In this document: positions 5,419 to 12,420 of the stretch, in pieces
How the letters are laid out: each line of letters begins with the position of its first letter
Position numbering within the stretch: position 1 is the stretch's first letter
Source: Acidithiobacillus ferruginosus
GTDB taxonomy: Bacteria > Pseudomonadota > Gammaproteobacteria > Acidithiobacillales > Acidithiobacillaceae
DNA length: 12,420 nucleotides
NCBI RefSeq assembly: GCF_018854495.1
Contig: NZ_JABBDR010000098.1
Coordinates: 1 to 12,420, forward strand
Direction of reading: 5' to 3'
Notes under the pieces: model-generated
What the model was told of the DNA's origin: nothing
What the model saw: only the letters and a program-made list of their open reading frames with translations
Database searches by the model: none
Program-made: the position numbers and the translations under genes

Positions 5419-6071
5419 GGCGTGCCGGGTTTCCCCATATGCCACTGGGTGATGGCCAGGCGCAGGGTGATGCCCTCCGGCCCCGTGGCCTGGAGCAGCT
5501 TGGGCATGGTGAGGCCGCCTACCGGCGCATATTGGAGATATTGGATCCGCCAGGGGCCGCTGCGCAGGACTTCGGGCAGGCCCGCGGCATTCTGCTGCTC
5601 AGTCGCCGTACCGCGGCGCAGGCCAAGCATCCAGTCCGGCAACTCATTCGCCGGCAGATCAACATGGAGGACCAGCGCTAGGAGTGCCTCCAGAGTATCC
5701 GCCTGTCGGATATCACCGTTGGCCAGTTGCAGGTGCGCGCCTCGGGGATCGACGGTAATGCGGGCGACCGTGCGGCCGAGGGGGTCGTAAACGGAGAACT
5801 CCTGGTGCCGGGGGGACTGCTTCCAGTCGAATCCGAAGTCTTCGCTGCTTTTGGGGGTGCTGAGGGCTGCCTGGCCGCTGGCCTGCCACTGTTTCAGGCT
5901 GGCGACGACCTGGTTTCTCTCGGCCGTCGGCAGGATGACCCTGGGGGATGGCGAAACGGGGGGGGTGGTCGCACAGGCGGACAGTACGCCGGTAAGCAGA
6001 AGTGCTGCCAGTGTGCGAACGGTTCTCCGGGACCGAAGCCGGGTGGGTGGCATGGCGTGGGGAATCCTCAT
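5415..6071 (-). CDS. lolB: Outer-membrane lipoprotein receptor LolB
   Basis: LolB accepts lipoproteins from the periplasmic carrier LolA and inserts them in the outer membrane. The product has 218 residues. A lipoprotein signal peptide (basic start, hydrophobic stretch at 18-32) ends in the lipobox LSAC with Cys33. The residues after Cys (Ala-Thr-Thr) lack the Asp+2 inner-membrane retention signal, consistent with outer-membrane placement. The mature part begins with the family-like LKQWQASGQAAL and continues with FGFDWKQSPRHQEFSVYDPLG, the beta-rich lipocalin-like fold seen in LolB. The chosen ATG forms an ATGA overlap with the TPR gene. Met7 (6053) would give a shorter, more usual signal peptide. 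Sequence divergence within this family is high, but the position directly before ispE supports the name. Confidence 0.88.
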   Translation of the reverse strand: MRIPHAMPPTRLRSRRTVRTLAALLLTGVLSACATTPPVSPSPRVILPTAERNQVVASLKQWQASGQAALSTPKSSEDFGFDWKQSPRHQEFSVYDPLGRTVARITVDPRGAHLQLANGDIRQADTLEALLALVLHVDLPANELPDWMLGLRRGTATEQQNAAGLPEVLRSGPWRIQYLQYAPVGGLTMPKLLQATGPEGITLRLAITQWHMGKPGTP

Positions 6072-7729
6072 GGCTGGCGGTGGAGAGCCCTTTTGAGGGC
6101 AGCATCATCTGGGTGTTTTTGCAGCGCGTGCTGCCAGACCTGCCGTGCCTCCGCATGGCGTCCCAGCGACCAGAGGACTTGTCCGAGGTGTACGCTGACA
6201 TCGGCCTCATCCGGCAATGCCGCATGGGCCCTCTGCAGATATCCCAGGGCTCGGTCATTGTCACCCTGCGCATGATAGAGCCAGCCGACGCTGTCCAGAA
6301 TCTCGGGATTGTCAGGGCTCAGACTCAGGGCCTTGGTGAGCAATTTTTGTGCTTCGGTCAGGTCGCTGTGCCGCTCCACCAGGCTGTAGCCAATGAAATT
6401 GTAGGCTTGTGCATGGTTCGGCGCGAGGTGGATAACCGTACGCATGGCCTTTTCCATGGCCGGATAATCCTTCAGTTGCTCATAGATGGCGCCCTGGGCG
6501 TACCAGAGGCTGGGCTGCTCCGGCATGCGTTGCAAGGCGCTGCTGATTACCTGCAGGGCCTGTGGGAGGTGACCGCTGTCCTGTAGCAGGCCCGCTTCCA
6601 GCAGCGGAATCTGCGCATCCTGCGGATGCGCGGTCGCCAGTGCCCGCAGTTTGTCGGTAGCCTGGTCGTGATGACCCAGCAGGTATTCCACCCGGGCGCT
6701 GCGGATTTCGACTTCAGGGTAGAGGGGGCCCGAATGGATGCGTTGATACCACTGCAGCGCCTCTGCCCATCGGTCCTGTGCCTCGTAGAGGCGGCCCAGA
6801 TAGTAGACCGGGACGGGGGACTGAGGCGCCAGATTCCGGGCACGCAGCAAAACGCTTTCCGCTCTCTTCCAGTCCTTCCGGTCGATGTCCATGAGTCCGA
6901 GAGAAAGGAGGATGTCGGGGTCATCGGGGTTCTGCCGCGCCATGTCCTGATAGAGGCGATAGGCTTGGGTCAGGCCGCCCATCTGGAGATAGAGCGCCGC
7001 CAGATATTGGCGAGCGAGAGTAGCCTCGGGATGGCTGGCGGTGAAGCTTTGAATGCTGCGCAAGGCGGCTGCCGGGCCTTGAACGGCCTGCAGGGCTTCG
7101 GCGAGGCTGATGGCGGCATCCTGCCAGTCAGGGCGGATGGCGAGGGCCTTCTCCAGCCAGGAGATGGCGTGTTCCGGTCGCTTTTCCAGGAGATCGATGC
7201 GCCCGAGCGCGTAATAGGCGGCTGCGGATTTCGGGTCTTTATCGACCAGTGCGCTCAATAACCGCCGCGCCTCACCGCTGCGCCCGTGGGTCACCAATAA
7301 CTCGGCGAGCTGCAGGGTGACCTTCGGATCGTCGGGGAAGCGGGCCAGTGTGGCCTGCAGCAATTGCAAGGCCTGCTCGTCCTGGCCTGTGGTAAGAAGC
7401 AAGGCGGCTTCAAACTGATCCGCTTCGGCGCTCCCTGGGGCGGCCTGCCGCCAGCGTCTGGCGATTGGCAGCGCATCCTGAAAATCGCCAAACCGGGCGA
7501 TGACCTGCGTTGCCCGCCCGAGAACATTGGGTTCCGGTGCCAGTTTGGCGGCTTTCTGCCAAGCGGGAATGGCCAGTTGCGGTTCCCGCTGTGCGGTGGC
7601 GAACTCAGCCACCAGCAGATAGTAGAGCTGCTCCCCGGTCATGCCGCCCGAAGGGGAGTCGGCGGCCGCACCTCCGGCGGTAAGGCACAGTGCAATACCC
7701 GCCACGATGCCCCCAAGCCTGCTCCTCAT
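6068..7729 (-). CDS. Exported TPR-repeat protein (553 residues)
   Basis: An N-terminal signal peptide (about residues 1-23, with a probable signal-peptidase site in GGAAADS) is followed by a nearly continuous array of tetratricopeptide repeats from about residue 35 to 550. Clear units include AAYYALGRIDLLEKRPEHAI (170-189) and those around 271-298, 305-331, 395-436, 442-470 and 476-505, each with the alternating small and aromatic residues and the Ala-x-x-x-(Leu/Tyr)-x-x-Ala-Leu pattern of the family. Such proteins are periplasmic or outer-membrane-associated scaffolds. The partner is unknown, but sitting immediately before and overlapping lolB suggests envelope assembly; a TPR protein next to lolB is common in this group of bacteria. 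The start ATG has GGAG about eight bases upstream and gives the signal peptide. The same frame stays open for more than a kilobase beyond the start, antisense to hemA, but that part is not coding. Confidence 0.93.
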   Translation of the reverse strand: MRSRLGGIVAGIALCLTAGGAAADSPSGGMTGEQLYYLLVAEFATAQREPQLAIPAWQKAAKLAPEPNVLGRATQVIARFGDFQDALPIARRWRQAAPGSAEADQFEAALLLTTGQDEQALQLLQATLARFPDDPKVTLQLAELLVTHGRSGEARRLLSALVDKDPKSAAAYYALGRIDLLEKRPEHAISWLEKALAIRPDWQDAAISLAEALQAVQGPAAALRSIQSFTASHPEATLARQYLAALYLQMGGLTQAYRLYQDMARQNPDDPDILLSLGLMDIDRKDWKRAESVLLRARNLAPQSPVPVYYLGRLYEAQDRWAEALQWYQRIHSGPLYPEVEIRSARVEYLLGHHDQATDKLRALATAHPQDAQIPLLEAGLLQDSGHLPQALQVISSALQRMPEQPSLWYAQGAIYEQLKDYPAMEKAMRTVIHLAPNHAQAYNFIGYSLVERHSDLTEAQKLLTKALSLSPDNPEILDSVGWLYHAQGDNDRALGYLQRAHAALPDEADVSVHLGQVLWSLGRHAEARQVWQHALQKHPDDAALKRALHRQP

Positions 7730-7760
7730 CCGCTCGTTCTCCACGTTTTTGCCAGCGGGC

Positions 7761-7789
7761 ACAATACCCGTTGGGGCTCCGGCTTGCAA
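7761..7789 (-). promoter_or_regulatory. Putative promoter of the TPR-lolB-ispE operon
   Basis: On the minus strand TTGCAA (7789-7784), a 17-base spacer and TATTGT (7766-7761) lie 31 bases ahead of the TPR gene start. Each hexamer matches 4 of 6 consensus positions. The palindromic -35 would also serve the divergent hemA promoter. Confidence 0.35.
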
Positions 7790-7812
7790 TCCTGTCCGGC
7801 ATCGGCGACAAT
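7784..7812 (+). promoter_or_regulatory. Putative promoter of the hemA operon
   Basis: TTGCAA (7784-7789), a 17-base spacer and GACAAT (7807-7812) give a moderate sigma-70-like match. A transcript from here would begin near 7819, only some 25-35 bases before the codons where HemA homology begins. If real, it excludes the TTG at 7784 as the hemA start. Confidence 0.3.
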
Positions 7813-9115
7813 CCAGCCCCCTAATCGTCGCTCCGCAGGGACGGTCACCACTATTTTCTGCTTCGGACTGAGTCACCATACTGCCCCCATCGCGGTCCGG
7901 GAAAAAGTCGCTTTTTCTCCGGAGAGGCTTGCTGCAGCCTATCACGACCTGGCGGAGCGGGGCTTGGCCGCCGAGTCGCTGATCATATCCACCTGCAACC
8001 GCACGGAAATCTACGTTCACGGCGGCGCTGGCTACCATCGCCAGGCCTTGCAGGACTGGCTCTGCCATTTTCACGGCGTGGACCCGCGATTGCTGGATGG
8101 GCATATCTACCATTCGAGCGATGCGGAAGCCGTGCGCCACTTGTTTCGCGTGGCCTGCGGGCTGGATTCCATGATCATCGGAGAACCGCAGATTCTCGGT
8201 CAGGTCAAGGATGCCTATCAGGCGGCGGCGGATAACGGCGCCGCCGGGCCGGTATTGAATCGCCTGCTGCACTGGGCCTTCCGCGTGGCAAAGCGGGTGC
8301 GCTCGGAGACCGCCATCGGTTCGGCCCCGGTCAGTGTCGCCTATGCGGCCGTATGTTTGGCCAAGCAGTTGCTGGGCAGTCTCGAAGGCAAATCGGTGCT
8401 GCTGATCGGTGCCGGGGATACCATCGAGCTGGTGGCGACCCATCTGCGCGAGCATGGGGTGGAGAGATTCGCCGTAGCCAACCGCAGTGCGGAACGCGGT
8501 CAGCAACTCGCCGAAAAATTTACCGGCGACTCCCATGCGCTGGAGGCTATCCCCCATCTGTTGCACGATGCCGATGTGGTGGTCAGTTGTACCGCGAGCC
8601 TGCTGCCCATCGTGACGCGGGAAACGATCTCTGCAGTCATGGCACGGCGGGCGCGGGGTGACCTGATGCTGGTGGATCTCGCCGTACCCCGGGATATCGC
8701 CCCGGAGGTGGAAGGTGTTGCGCAGTGTTTTCTCTATACGCTGGACGATCTGAACGATATCGCCCAGGCGGGCATGCGCGCCCGCCGCGAGGCGGCGGCG
8801 GCGGCGGAGCTGATCATTGCCGATGAGGTCGGCGAGTTCCAGCAATGGCGGGAGAGTCTGGACGTGGTGCCCGCCATCCGTCGCCTGCGTGATCATGTGG
8901 AGGGACGGCGCCAGGAGGAGCTACGGCGTTTTTCCCATTACCTGGATCAGGGGCAGGACCCTCGTGCGGTTCTGGAAGCCTTCTCCAAGGCCTTGATGAA
9001 TAAAGTTCTTCACGATCCCATAGCGACCCTTCGCCAGCCTTGTCAGGACGCGACCAACGAAAGTCTGGTCGCGGCACTGGATATTCTCTTTCGTCTCAGC
9101 GACGCCGAAGGATGA
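7784..9115 (+). CDS. hemA: Glutamyl-tRNA reductase
   Basis: An NADPH-dependent enzyme that reduces glutamyl-tRNA(Glu) to glutamate-1-semialdehyde, the committed step of the C5 haem and sirohaem pathway. [18 protein letters not shown] opens the homologous region. STCNRTEIY contains the nucleophilic Cys, [18 protein letters not shown] is the signature, [17 protein letters not shown] is the NADPH-binding turn, and VVVSCTAS and [13 protein letters not shown] follow. The C-terminal dimerisation helices are complete. The start is a problem. Homologues begin at the position of GTC-ACC (7844-7849), which is not a recognised start codon. The only ATG, GTG or TTG close by in frame is TTG 7784, adding 20 non-homologous residues, with TTGGGG upstream as a weak ribosome-binding site. 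Those coordinates are given for want of a better start; the true one may be a rare codon at 7844-7853. The stop overlaps the prfA start by ATGA. Confidence 0.93.
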   Translation: MQSCPASATIQPPNRRSAGTVTTIFCFGLSHHTAPIAVREKVAFSPERLAAAYHDLAERGLAAESLIISTCNRTEIYVHGGAGYHRQALQDWLCHFHGVDPRLLDGHIYHSSDAEAVRHLFRVACGLDSMIIGEPQILGQVKDAYQAAADNGAAGPVLNRLLHWAFRVAKRVRSETAIGSAPVSVAYAAVCLAKQLLGSLEGKSVLLIGAGDTIELVATHLREHGVERFAVANRSAERGQQLAEKFTGDSHALEAIPHLLHDADVVVSCTASLLPIVTRETISAVMARRARGDLMLVDLAVPRDIAPEVEGVAQCFLYTLDDLNDIAQAGMRARREAAAAAELIIADEVGEFQQWRESLDVVPAIRRLRDHVEGRRQEELRRFSHYLDQGQDPRAVLEAFSKALMNKVLHDPIATLRQPCQDATNESLVAALDILFRLSDAEG

Positions 9116-10209
9116 GCCTCAGTCCGCGGTTGCAGAGCCAGCTCGAGCAGTTGGCCTTTCGTTTTGATGAATTGAGTCAGTTGCTGGCGAGTCCTGGCGC
9201 GGCCGGCGATACCCAGCGTTTTCAGAGCCTCTCCAAAGAGTTGGGCGAGATCGGCCCGGTCCTGGAACTGCTCCGCCGTCATCAGCAGCGGCAGCGGGAT
9301 CGGGACGAGGGTGGGCGTATGCTGATGGAAGAACAGGATGCGGAACTGCGTGCGCTGGCCAGCGAAGAGGTTGCGGCGGCCGAGGCGGAACTCGACCAGA
9401 TCGAAGCAGCCCTGCGGGTACGCCTATTGCCCAAAGATCCCAATGATGATCGTAGTGTCTTTTTGGAGGTGCGGGCAGGGACCGGTGGTGAGGAGGCCGC
9501 GCTCTTTGCGGGAGTGTTGGCCCGGATGTATACCCGTTATGCCGAGAGCAAGGGCTTTGCGGTAGTCATTCTTTCCGCCTCCGATTCAGAACGGGGCGGC
9601 TACAAGGAGGTCGTGCTGGAAATCAGTGGACGTGGCGCTTACTCCTGCCTGAAATTCGAATCGGGCGGACATCGGGTGCAACGGGTACCCGAGACCGAGA
9701 CGCAGGGCCGTATCCATACTTCCGCCTGTACGGTGGCGGTGCTGCCCGAGGTGGATACGGTGAGCGAGATCACCATCAATCCCGCCGACCTGCGCATTGA
9801 TACCTACCGCGCCAGTGGCGCGGGGGGGCAGCACATCAATAAAACCGACTCCGCCATCCGCATTACCCATATCCCCTCCGGTCTGGTGGTGACCTGCCAG
9901 GAGGACCGCTCCCAGCACAAGAACCGGGCGCGGGCCATGGCGCTGCTGCAGGCCCGTCTGCTGGAACAGGAGCAGGAGAAGCAGCAGAGTGCGGCGGCGC
10001 AGACCCGACGTCTGCTGGTGGGTTCCGGAGATCGCTCCGAACGCATCCGCACCTACAATTTCCCCCAGGGGCGGATCACCGATCATCGCATCAATCTCAC
10101 GCTGTACCGGCTGGAAGCGGTGCTGGAGGGTGATCTCGATGCCGTTATCGAACCGCTGATCAAGGAATATCAAGCCGATCTCCTGCAGCATATGGGTGAT
10201 GAGCTCTGA
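9112..10209 (+). CDS. prfA: Peptide chain release factor 1
   Basis: RF1 recognises UAA and UAG in the ribosomal A site and triggers peptide release. The product has 365 residues, near the usual 360. An N-terminal helical domain (1-110) with a coiled-coil-like region is followed by the codon-recognition domain with the PxT tripeptide (Pro-Glu-Thr, 193-195), which marks RF1 rather than RF2 (SPF). [21 protein letters not shown] spans the peptidyl-transfer motif GGQ (238-240), whose Gln is the target of PrmC. The ATG is chosen because it overlaps the hemA stop as ATGA and begins the family-like sequence. prmC overlaps its 3' end. Confidence 0.97.
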   Translation: MSLSPRLQSQLEQLAFRFDELSQLLASPGAAGDTQRFQSLSKELGEIGPVLELLRRHQQRQRDRDEGGRMLMEEQDAELRALASEEVAAAEAELDQIEAALRVRLLPKDPNDDRSVFLEVRAGTGGEEAALFAGVLARMYTRYAESKGFAVVILSASDSERGGYKEVVLEISGRGAYSCLKFESGGHRVQRVPETETQGRIHTSACTVAVLPEVDTVSEITINPADLRIDTYRASGAGGQHINKTDSAIRITHIPSGLVVTCQEDRSQHKNRARAMALLQARLLEQEQEKQQSAAAQTRRLLVGSGDRSERIRTYNFPQGRITDHRINLTLYRLEAVLEGDLDAVIEPLIKEYQADLLQHMGDEL

Positions 10210-11065
10210 TTCAGGCGTAGCACACCCTCTGTCACGCAGCCTGCGCGACTGGCAGCATCATCTGCGCGAACGACTGCGGGTAGTCAGCGATCAGCCGGAG
10301 CAGGAGGCGCGCTGGTTACTGGCCGCTGCCCTGGGGCTGGATGCGACAGCCCTGCTCCGCAATGCCTTGCTACCCATTTCTGCGGACCAGGGCGCGCAGA
10401 TTGCCGCACTGCTCGTCCGGCGCCTTGCAGGAGTCCCTCTGGCCTACTGTCTGGGCGAGTGGTCTTTTTACGGGCTGGACCTGCGCGTAAGCCCAGAGGT
10501 GCTGATCCCCCGCCCGGATACCGAGACGTTGGTGACCCTGGCTCTGGAGGGGCTGGCGGAGGAGGGCGCGGTGCGTGTGCTCGATCTCGGCACCGGCTCC
10601 GGGGCCATTGCCCTGGCCATCGCCCTGGCGCGGCCGCAGGCGGAAGTCTGGGCCGTGGAGCACAGCCCGGCGGCGCTACGGGTGGCGCGCGCCAACGGTG
10701 CGCTTCTGGCGCCGCGGGTACATTGGGTGGAAGGCGACTGGTATGCGCCACTGGATGGCGCCCTGGGTTTTGACCGGATAGTAGCCAACCCCCCTTATCT
10801 GGCTGACGATGACCCTCATCTTCCCGATTTGCACCATGAGCCCCGGGACGCCCTGGTGGCTGGCCCCCGTGGCCTGGAGTGCCTGGAACGCATCATTGCT
10901 GGCGCATATGAACGCCTCTCGACCAGCGGCATGCTTCTGCTGGAGCACGGCCCGGATCAGGGGGCCGCGGTGCGTCGCCTGCTCGGCAACGCCGGCTTCC
11001 GCGCCGTGCAGACCCGCTGTGATCTGGCCGGGCGCGAACGTGTGAGCAGCGGAACGAGGATCTAG
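10199..11065 (+). CDS. prmC: Release factor glutamine methyltransferase
   Basis: An AdoMet-dependent methylase that N5-methylates the Gln of the GGQ motif in release factors. The product has 288 residues. A helical N-terminal domain (about 10-95) binds the factor. [12 protein letters not shown] (100-111) joins it to the Rossmann methylase domain with AdoMet motif [15 protein letters not shown] (127-140) and the catalytic NPPY (197-200), which contacts the substrate amide. It starts inside prfA; GTG 10196, one codon earlier, is equally possible. Tight overlap with its substrate's gene fits coordinated synthesis. mutM begins two bases after the stop. Confidence 0.96.
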   Translation: MSSDSGVAHPLSRSLRDWQHHLRERLRVVSDQPEQEARWLLAAALGLDATALLRNALLPISADQGAQIAALLVRRLAGVPLAYCLGEWSFYGLDLRVSPEVLIPRPDTETLVTLALEGLAEEGAVRVLDLGTGSGAIALAIALARPQAEVWAVEHSPAALRVARANGALLAPRVHWVEGDWYAPLDGALGFDRIVANPPYLADDDPHLPDLHHEPRDALVAGPRGLECLERIIAGAYERLSTSGMLLLEHGPDQGAAVRRLLGNAGFRAVQTRCDLAGRERVSSGTRI

Positions 11066-11067
11066 CC

Positions 11068-11880
11068 ATGCCCGAGTTGCCCGAGGTCGAAGTCACCCGT
11101 CTGGGTATCGCTCCCCATCTGCGGGGACGGCGTCTGGAGGGGGCCGTGGTGCGGGACAGCCGCCTGCGACTGCCGGTGAATGACGACCTTGCGGCGCGGG
11201 TGAGCGGGCAGCTTCTGCTGAACCTGCGGCGGCGGGGCAAGTACTTGCTGCTTGATCTGGAACGGGGAACGATCCTGATCCATCTGGGAATGAGCGGACA
11301 CCTGCGCGTCCTCCCCCAAAGCGCCCCGGTGCAGAAGCATGATCATGTCGATCTGCTGTTTGCGGACGACCTCTGTCTGCGCTTTCATGACCCGCGCCGG
11401 TTTGGAGCCGTACTCTGGCTTGCCGATGCCGACCACCATCCCCTCCTGCAGCATCTCGGGCCGGAACCCCTGGGCGATGCTTTCGGCGCGGAGTACCTTT
11501 ACCAGCGGGGCCGAAATCGGCAGATGCCGGTCAAATCCTTCCTCATGGATGCCCATATCGTTGTGGGCGTCGGTAATATTTACGCCAACGAATCGCTGTT
11601 TGCGGCGGGTATCGATCCACGCCGTCATGCGGGACGGATCGCCCTGCCGCGTTACGTGAAACTGGTGCAGGCGCTGCGCACCGTCCTGGAGGCCGCCATT
11701 GCCCAGGGTGGAACGACCTTGCGTGATTTTACCCGACCGGATGGCGGGAATGGATATTTTCGACTATCTCTGGCGGTGTATGGACGAGAGGGGGAGCCTT
11801 GCACACATTGCGGTGCGCCGTTACAGGGCGTCCGTATCGGTGGCCGGGCGACGATCTATTGTTCCCAATGTCAGCGCTGA
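11068..11880 (+). CDS. mutM: Formamidopyrimidine-DNA glycosylase
   Basis: A base-excision repair enzyme that removes 8-oxoguanine and ring-opened purines and cuts the strand by beta/delta elimination. The product has 270 residues, the usual length. MPELPEVE supplies the N-terminal proline nucleophile and Glu3. RRRGKYL holds the conserved Lys58, the helix-two-turn-helix VGVGNIYANESLF is intact, and the C-terminal zinc finger has Cys245, Cys248, Cys265 and Cys268, with Arg260 in GGRATIYC for lesion contact. Every key residue is present. It is separated from prmC by only two bases and from the GTPase gene by sixteen, so it is transcribed within the hemA operon. Confidence 0.97.
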   Translation: MPELPEVEVTRLGIAPHLRGRRLEGAVVRDSRLRLPVNDDLAARVSGQLLLNLRRRGKYLLLDLERGTILIHLGMSGHLRVLPQSAPVQKHDHVDLLFADDLCLRFHDPRRFGAVLWLADADHHPLLQHLGPEPLGDAFGAEYLYQRGRNRQMPVKSFLMDAHIVVGVGNIYANESLFAAGIDPRRHAGRIALPRYVKLVQALRTVLEAAIAQGGTTLRDFTRPDGGNGYFRLSLAVYGREGEPCTHCGAPLQGVRIGGRATIYCSQCQR

Positions 11881-11896
11881 TGGGTCGGGAGTAGGC

Positions 11897-12420
11897 ATGA
11901 GTGAACCGGGTTTGTTGGAATTGTCCCCCATTCTGCAGGGGCTGCGCGCGTTGAACGGCTGGCGGCAGGACGTCATTACCGGCCTGCACGGGATGGCCGC
12001 GATGATGGCTGATCTGGGCCTGTTACCCAGCGGGGCCATGCTGCAGATGGAAACGCTGGCTTATGAAACGGAACAGGACAGCTTGCGTATTGCCTTTGTC
12101 GGCGAGTTTTCCCGCGGCAAGACCGAGCTGATCAACGCGCTCTTTTTCTCGGATATGGGGACGCGGCTGCTGCCCTCCGGTTCCGGCCAGACCACCATGT
12201 GCCCAGTGGAGATCCGTGGTGCGCCACAGGGGCGACCGGGGTTGCAACTGCTGCCCATTGCCAGCCGCAGTCTGGATGTCAGCATCGAAAAACTCAAGAG
12301 GGCGGGGAGCGCGTGGACGCGCCTGCCGCTGCCGCTGGAAGAGAAAAGCGAACTCAACCAGACGCTGTTGCATCTTACGGAAACGGTTTGTGTGACGGTA
12401 GAGGATGCCCGCCGCATCGG
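11897..12420 (+). CDS. Dynamin-like GTPase, 5' part only
   Basis: The first 174 codons of a GTPase cut by the right edge. After a helical N-terminal stretch (1-62), LRIAFVGEFSRGKTELINAL holds the P-loop GEFSRGKT (69-76). LLPSGSGQTTMCPVEIR (91-107) has the dynamin-like switch I threonines, which coordinate magnesium. The extended, variable insertion after it is usual for bacterial dynamin-like proteins (P-loop family PF00350). These act on membranes in fission, fusion or repair. The role of this one is unknown. GGGAG lies seven bases before the ATG. The short gap from mutM suggests cotranscription. Other translation-type GTPases are less likely because of the TTxxPxEIR pattern. Confidence 0.85.
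   Translation, partial: MSEPGLLELSPILQGLRALNGWRQDVITGLHGMAAMMADLGLLPSGAMLQMETLAYETEQDSLRIAFVGEFSRGKTELINALFFSDMGTRLLPSGSGQTTMCPVEIRGAPQGRPGLQLLPIASRSLDVSIEKLKRAGSAWTRLPLPLEEKSELNQTLLHLTETVCVTVEDARRI

Noticed and set aside
7730..8896. A minus-strand frame stays open for over a kilobase upstream of the TPR gene, antisense to hemA, and could be read as a 942-residue protein.
   Set aside because: The part opposite hemA has no domain, is rich in His, Gln and Arg as expected of a GC-rich shadow frame, and the signal peptide and ribosome-binding site place the true TPR start at 7729.

Overview
The window looks like a piece of chromosome from an acidophilic, Acidithiobacillus-like proteobacterium. 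This is an inference from gene order and protein style; no 16S or marker search was possible. The backbone is the arrangement known from gammaproteobacteria and relatives, in which lolB-ispE-prs runs divergently from hemA-prfA-prmC. By eye the backbone is clearly GC-rich, while roughly the first 3.3 kb is more AT-rich and uses rarer codons.

Left part (1-3350), accessory and eroded. A 12-helix MFS transporter (minus strand) runs off the left edge and carries an 11-base G tract near its C-terminus. Behind its promoter lie two overlooked gene remnants on the same strand. One is a one-base-frameshifted PAS sensor fragment and the other is a frameshifted piece of a GGDEF diguanylate cyclase. Next come about 250 bases with no supported gene, an orphan 150-residue hypothetical protein (minus) whose ribosome-binding site can pair with an upstream complement, and a DedA-family membrane protein (plus) that loses family similarity abruptly in its C-terminal third. 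A hairpin with T-runs on both sides closes this region against tRNA-His.

Centre (3359-7729), minus strand. In transcription order: a TPR-repeat exported protein, lolB, ispE, tRNA-Gln, prs, and then tRNA-His with its own promoter. TPR/lolB and lolB/ispE overlap by ATGA, and the tRNA-Gln sequence starts only four bases after the ispE stop. The set covers outer-membrane lipoprotein insertion, isoprenoid precursor synthesis, PRPP synthesis and tRNA supply.

Right part (7784-12420), plus strand. hemA, prfA, prmC and mutM are followed by a dynamin-like GTPase cut by the right edge. Spacing is overlapping or very short throughout, so they probably form one operon. HemA starts tetrapyrrole synthesis from glutamyl-tRNA, RF1 and its methylase PrmC form a termination pair, and MutM repairs oxidised guanine. 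Two points here deserve care: hemA has no ordinary start codon where its homologues begin, and the divergent promoters may share a single palindromic -35 hexamer.

I found no CRISPR array, insertion sequence, integrase or obviously novel defence system. The most unusual material is the decayed regulatory debris beside the MFS gene, the hemA start, and the possible island edge at tRNA-His.
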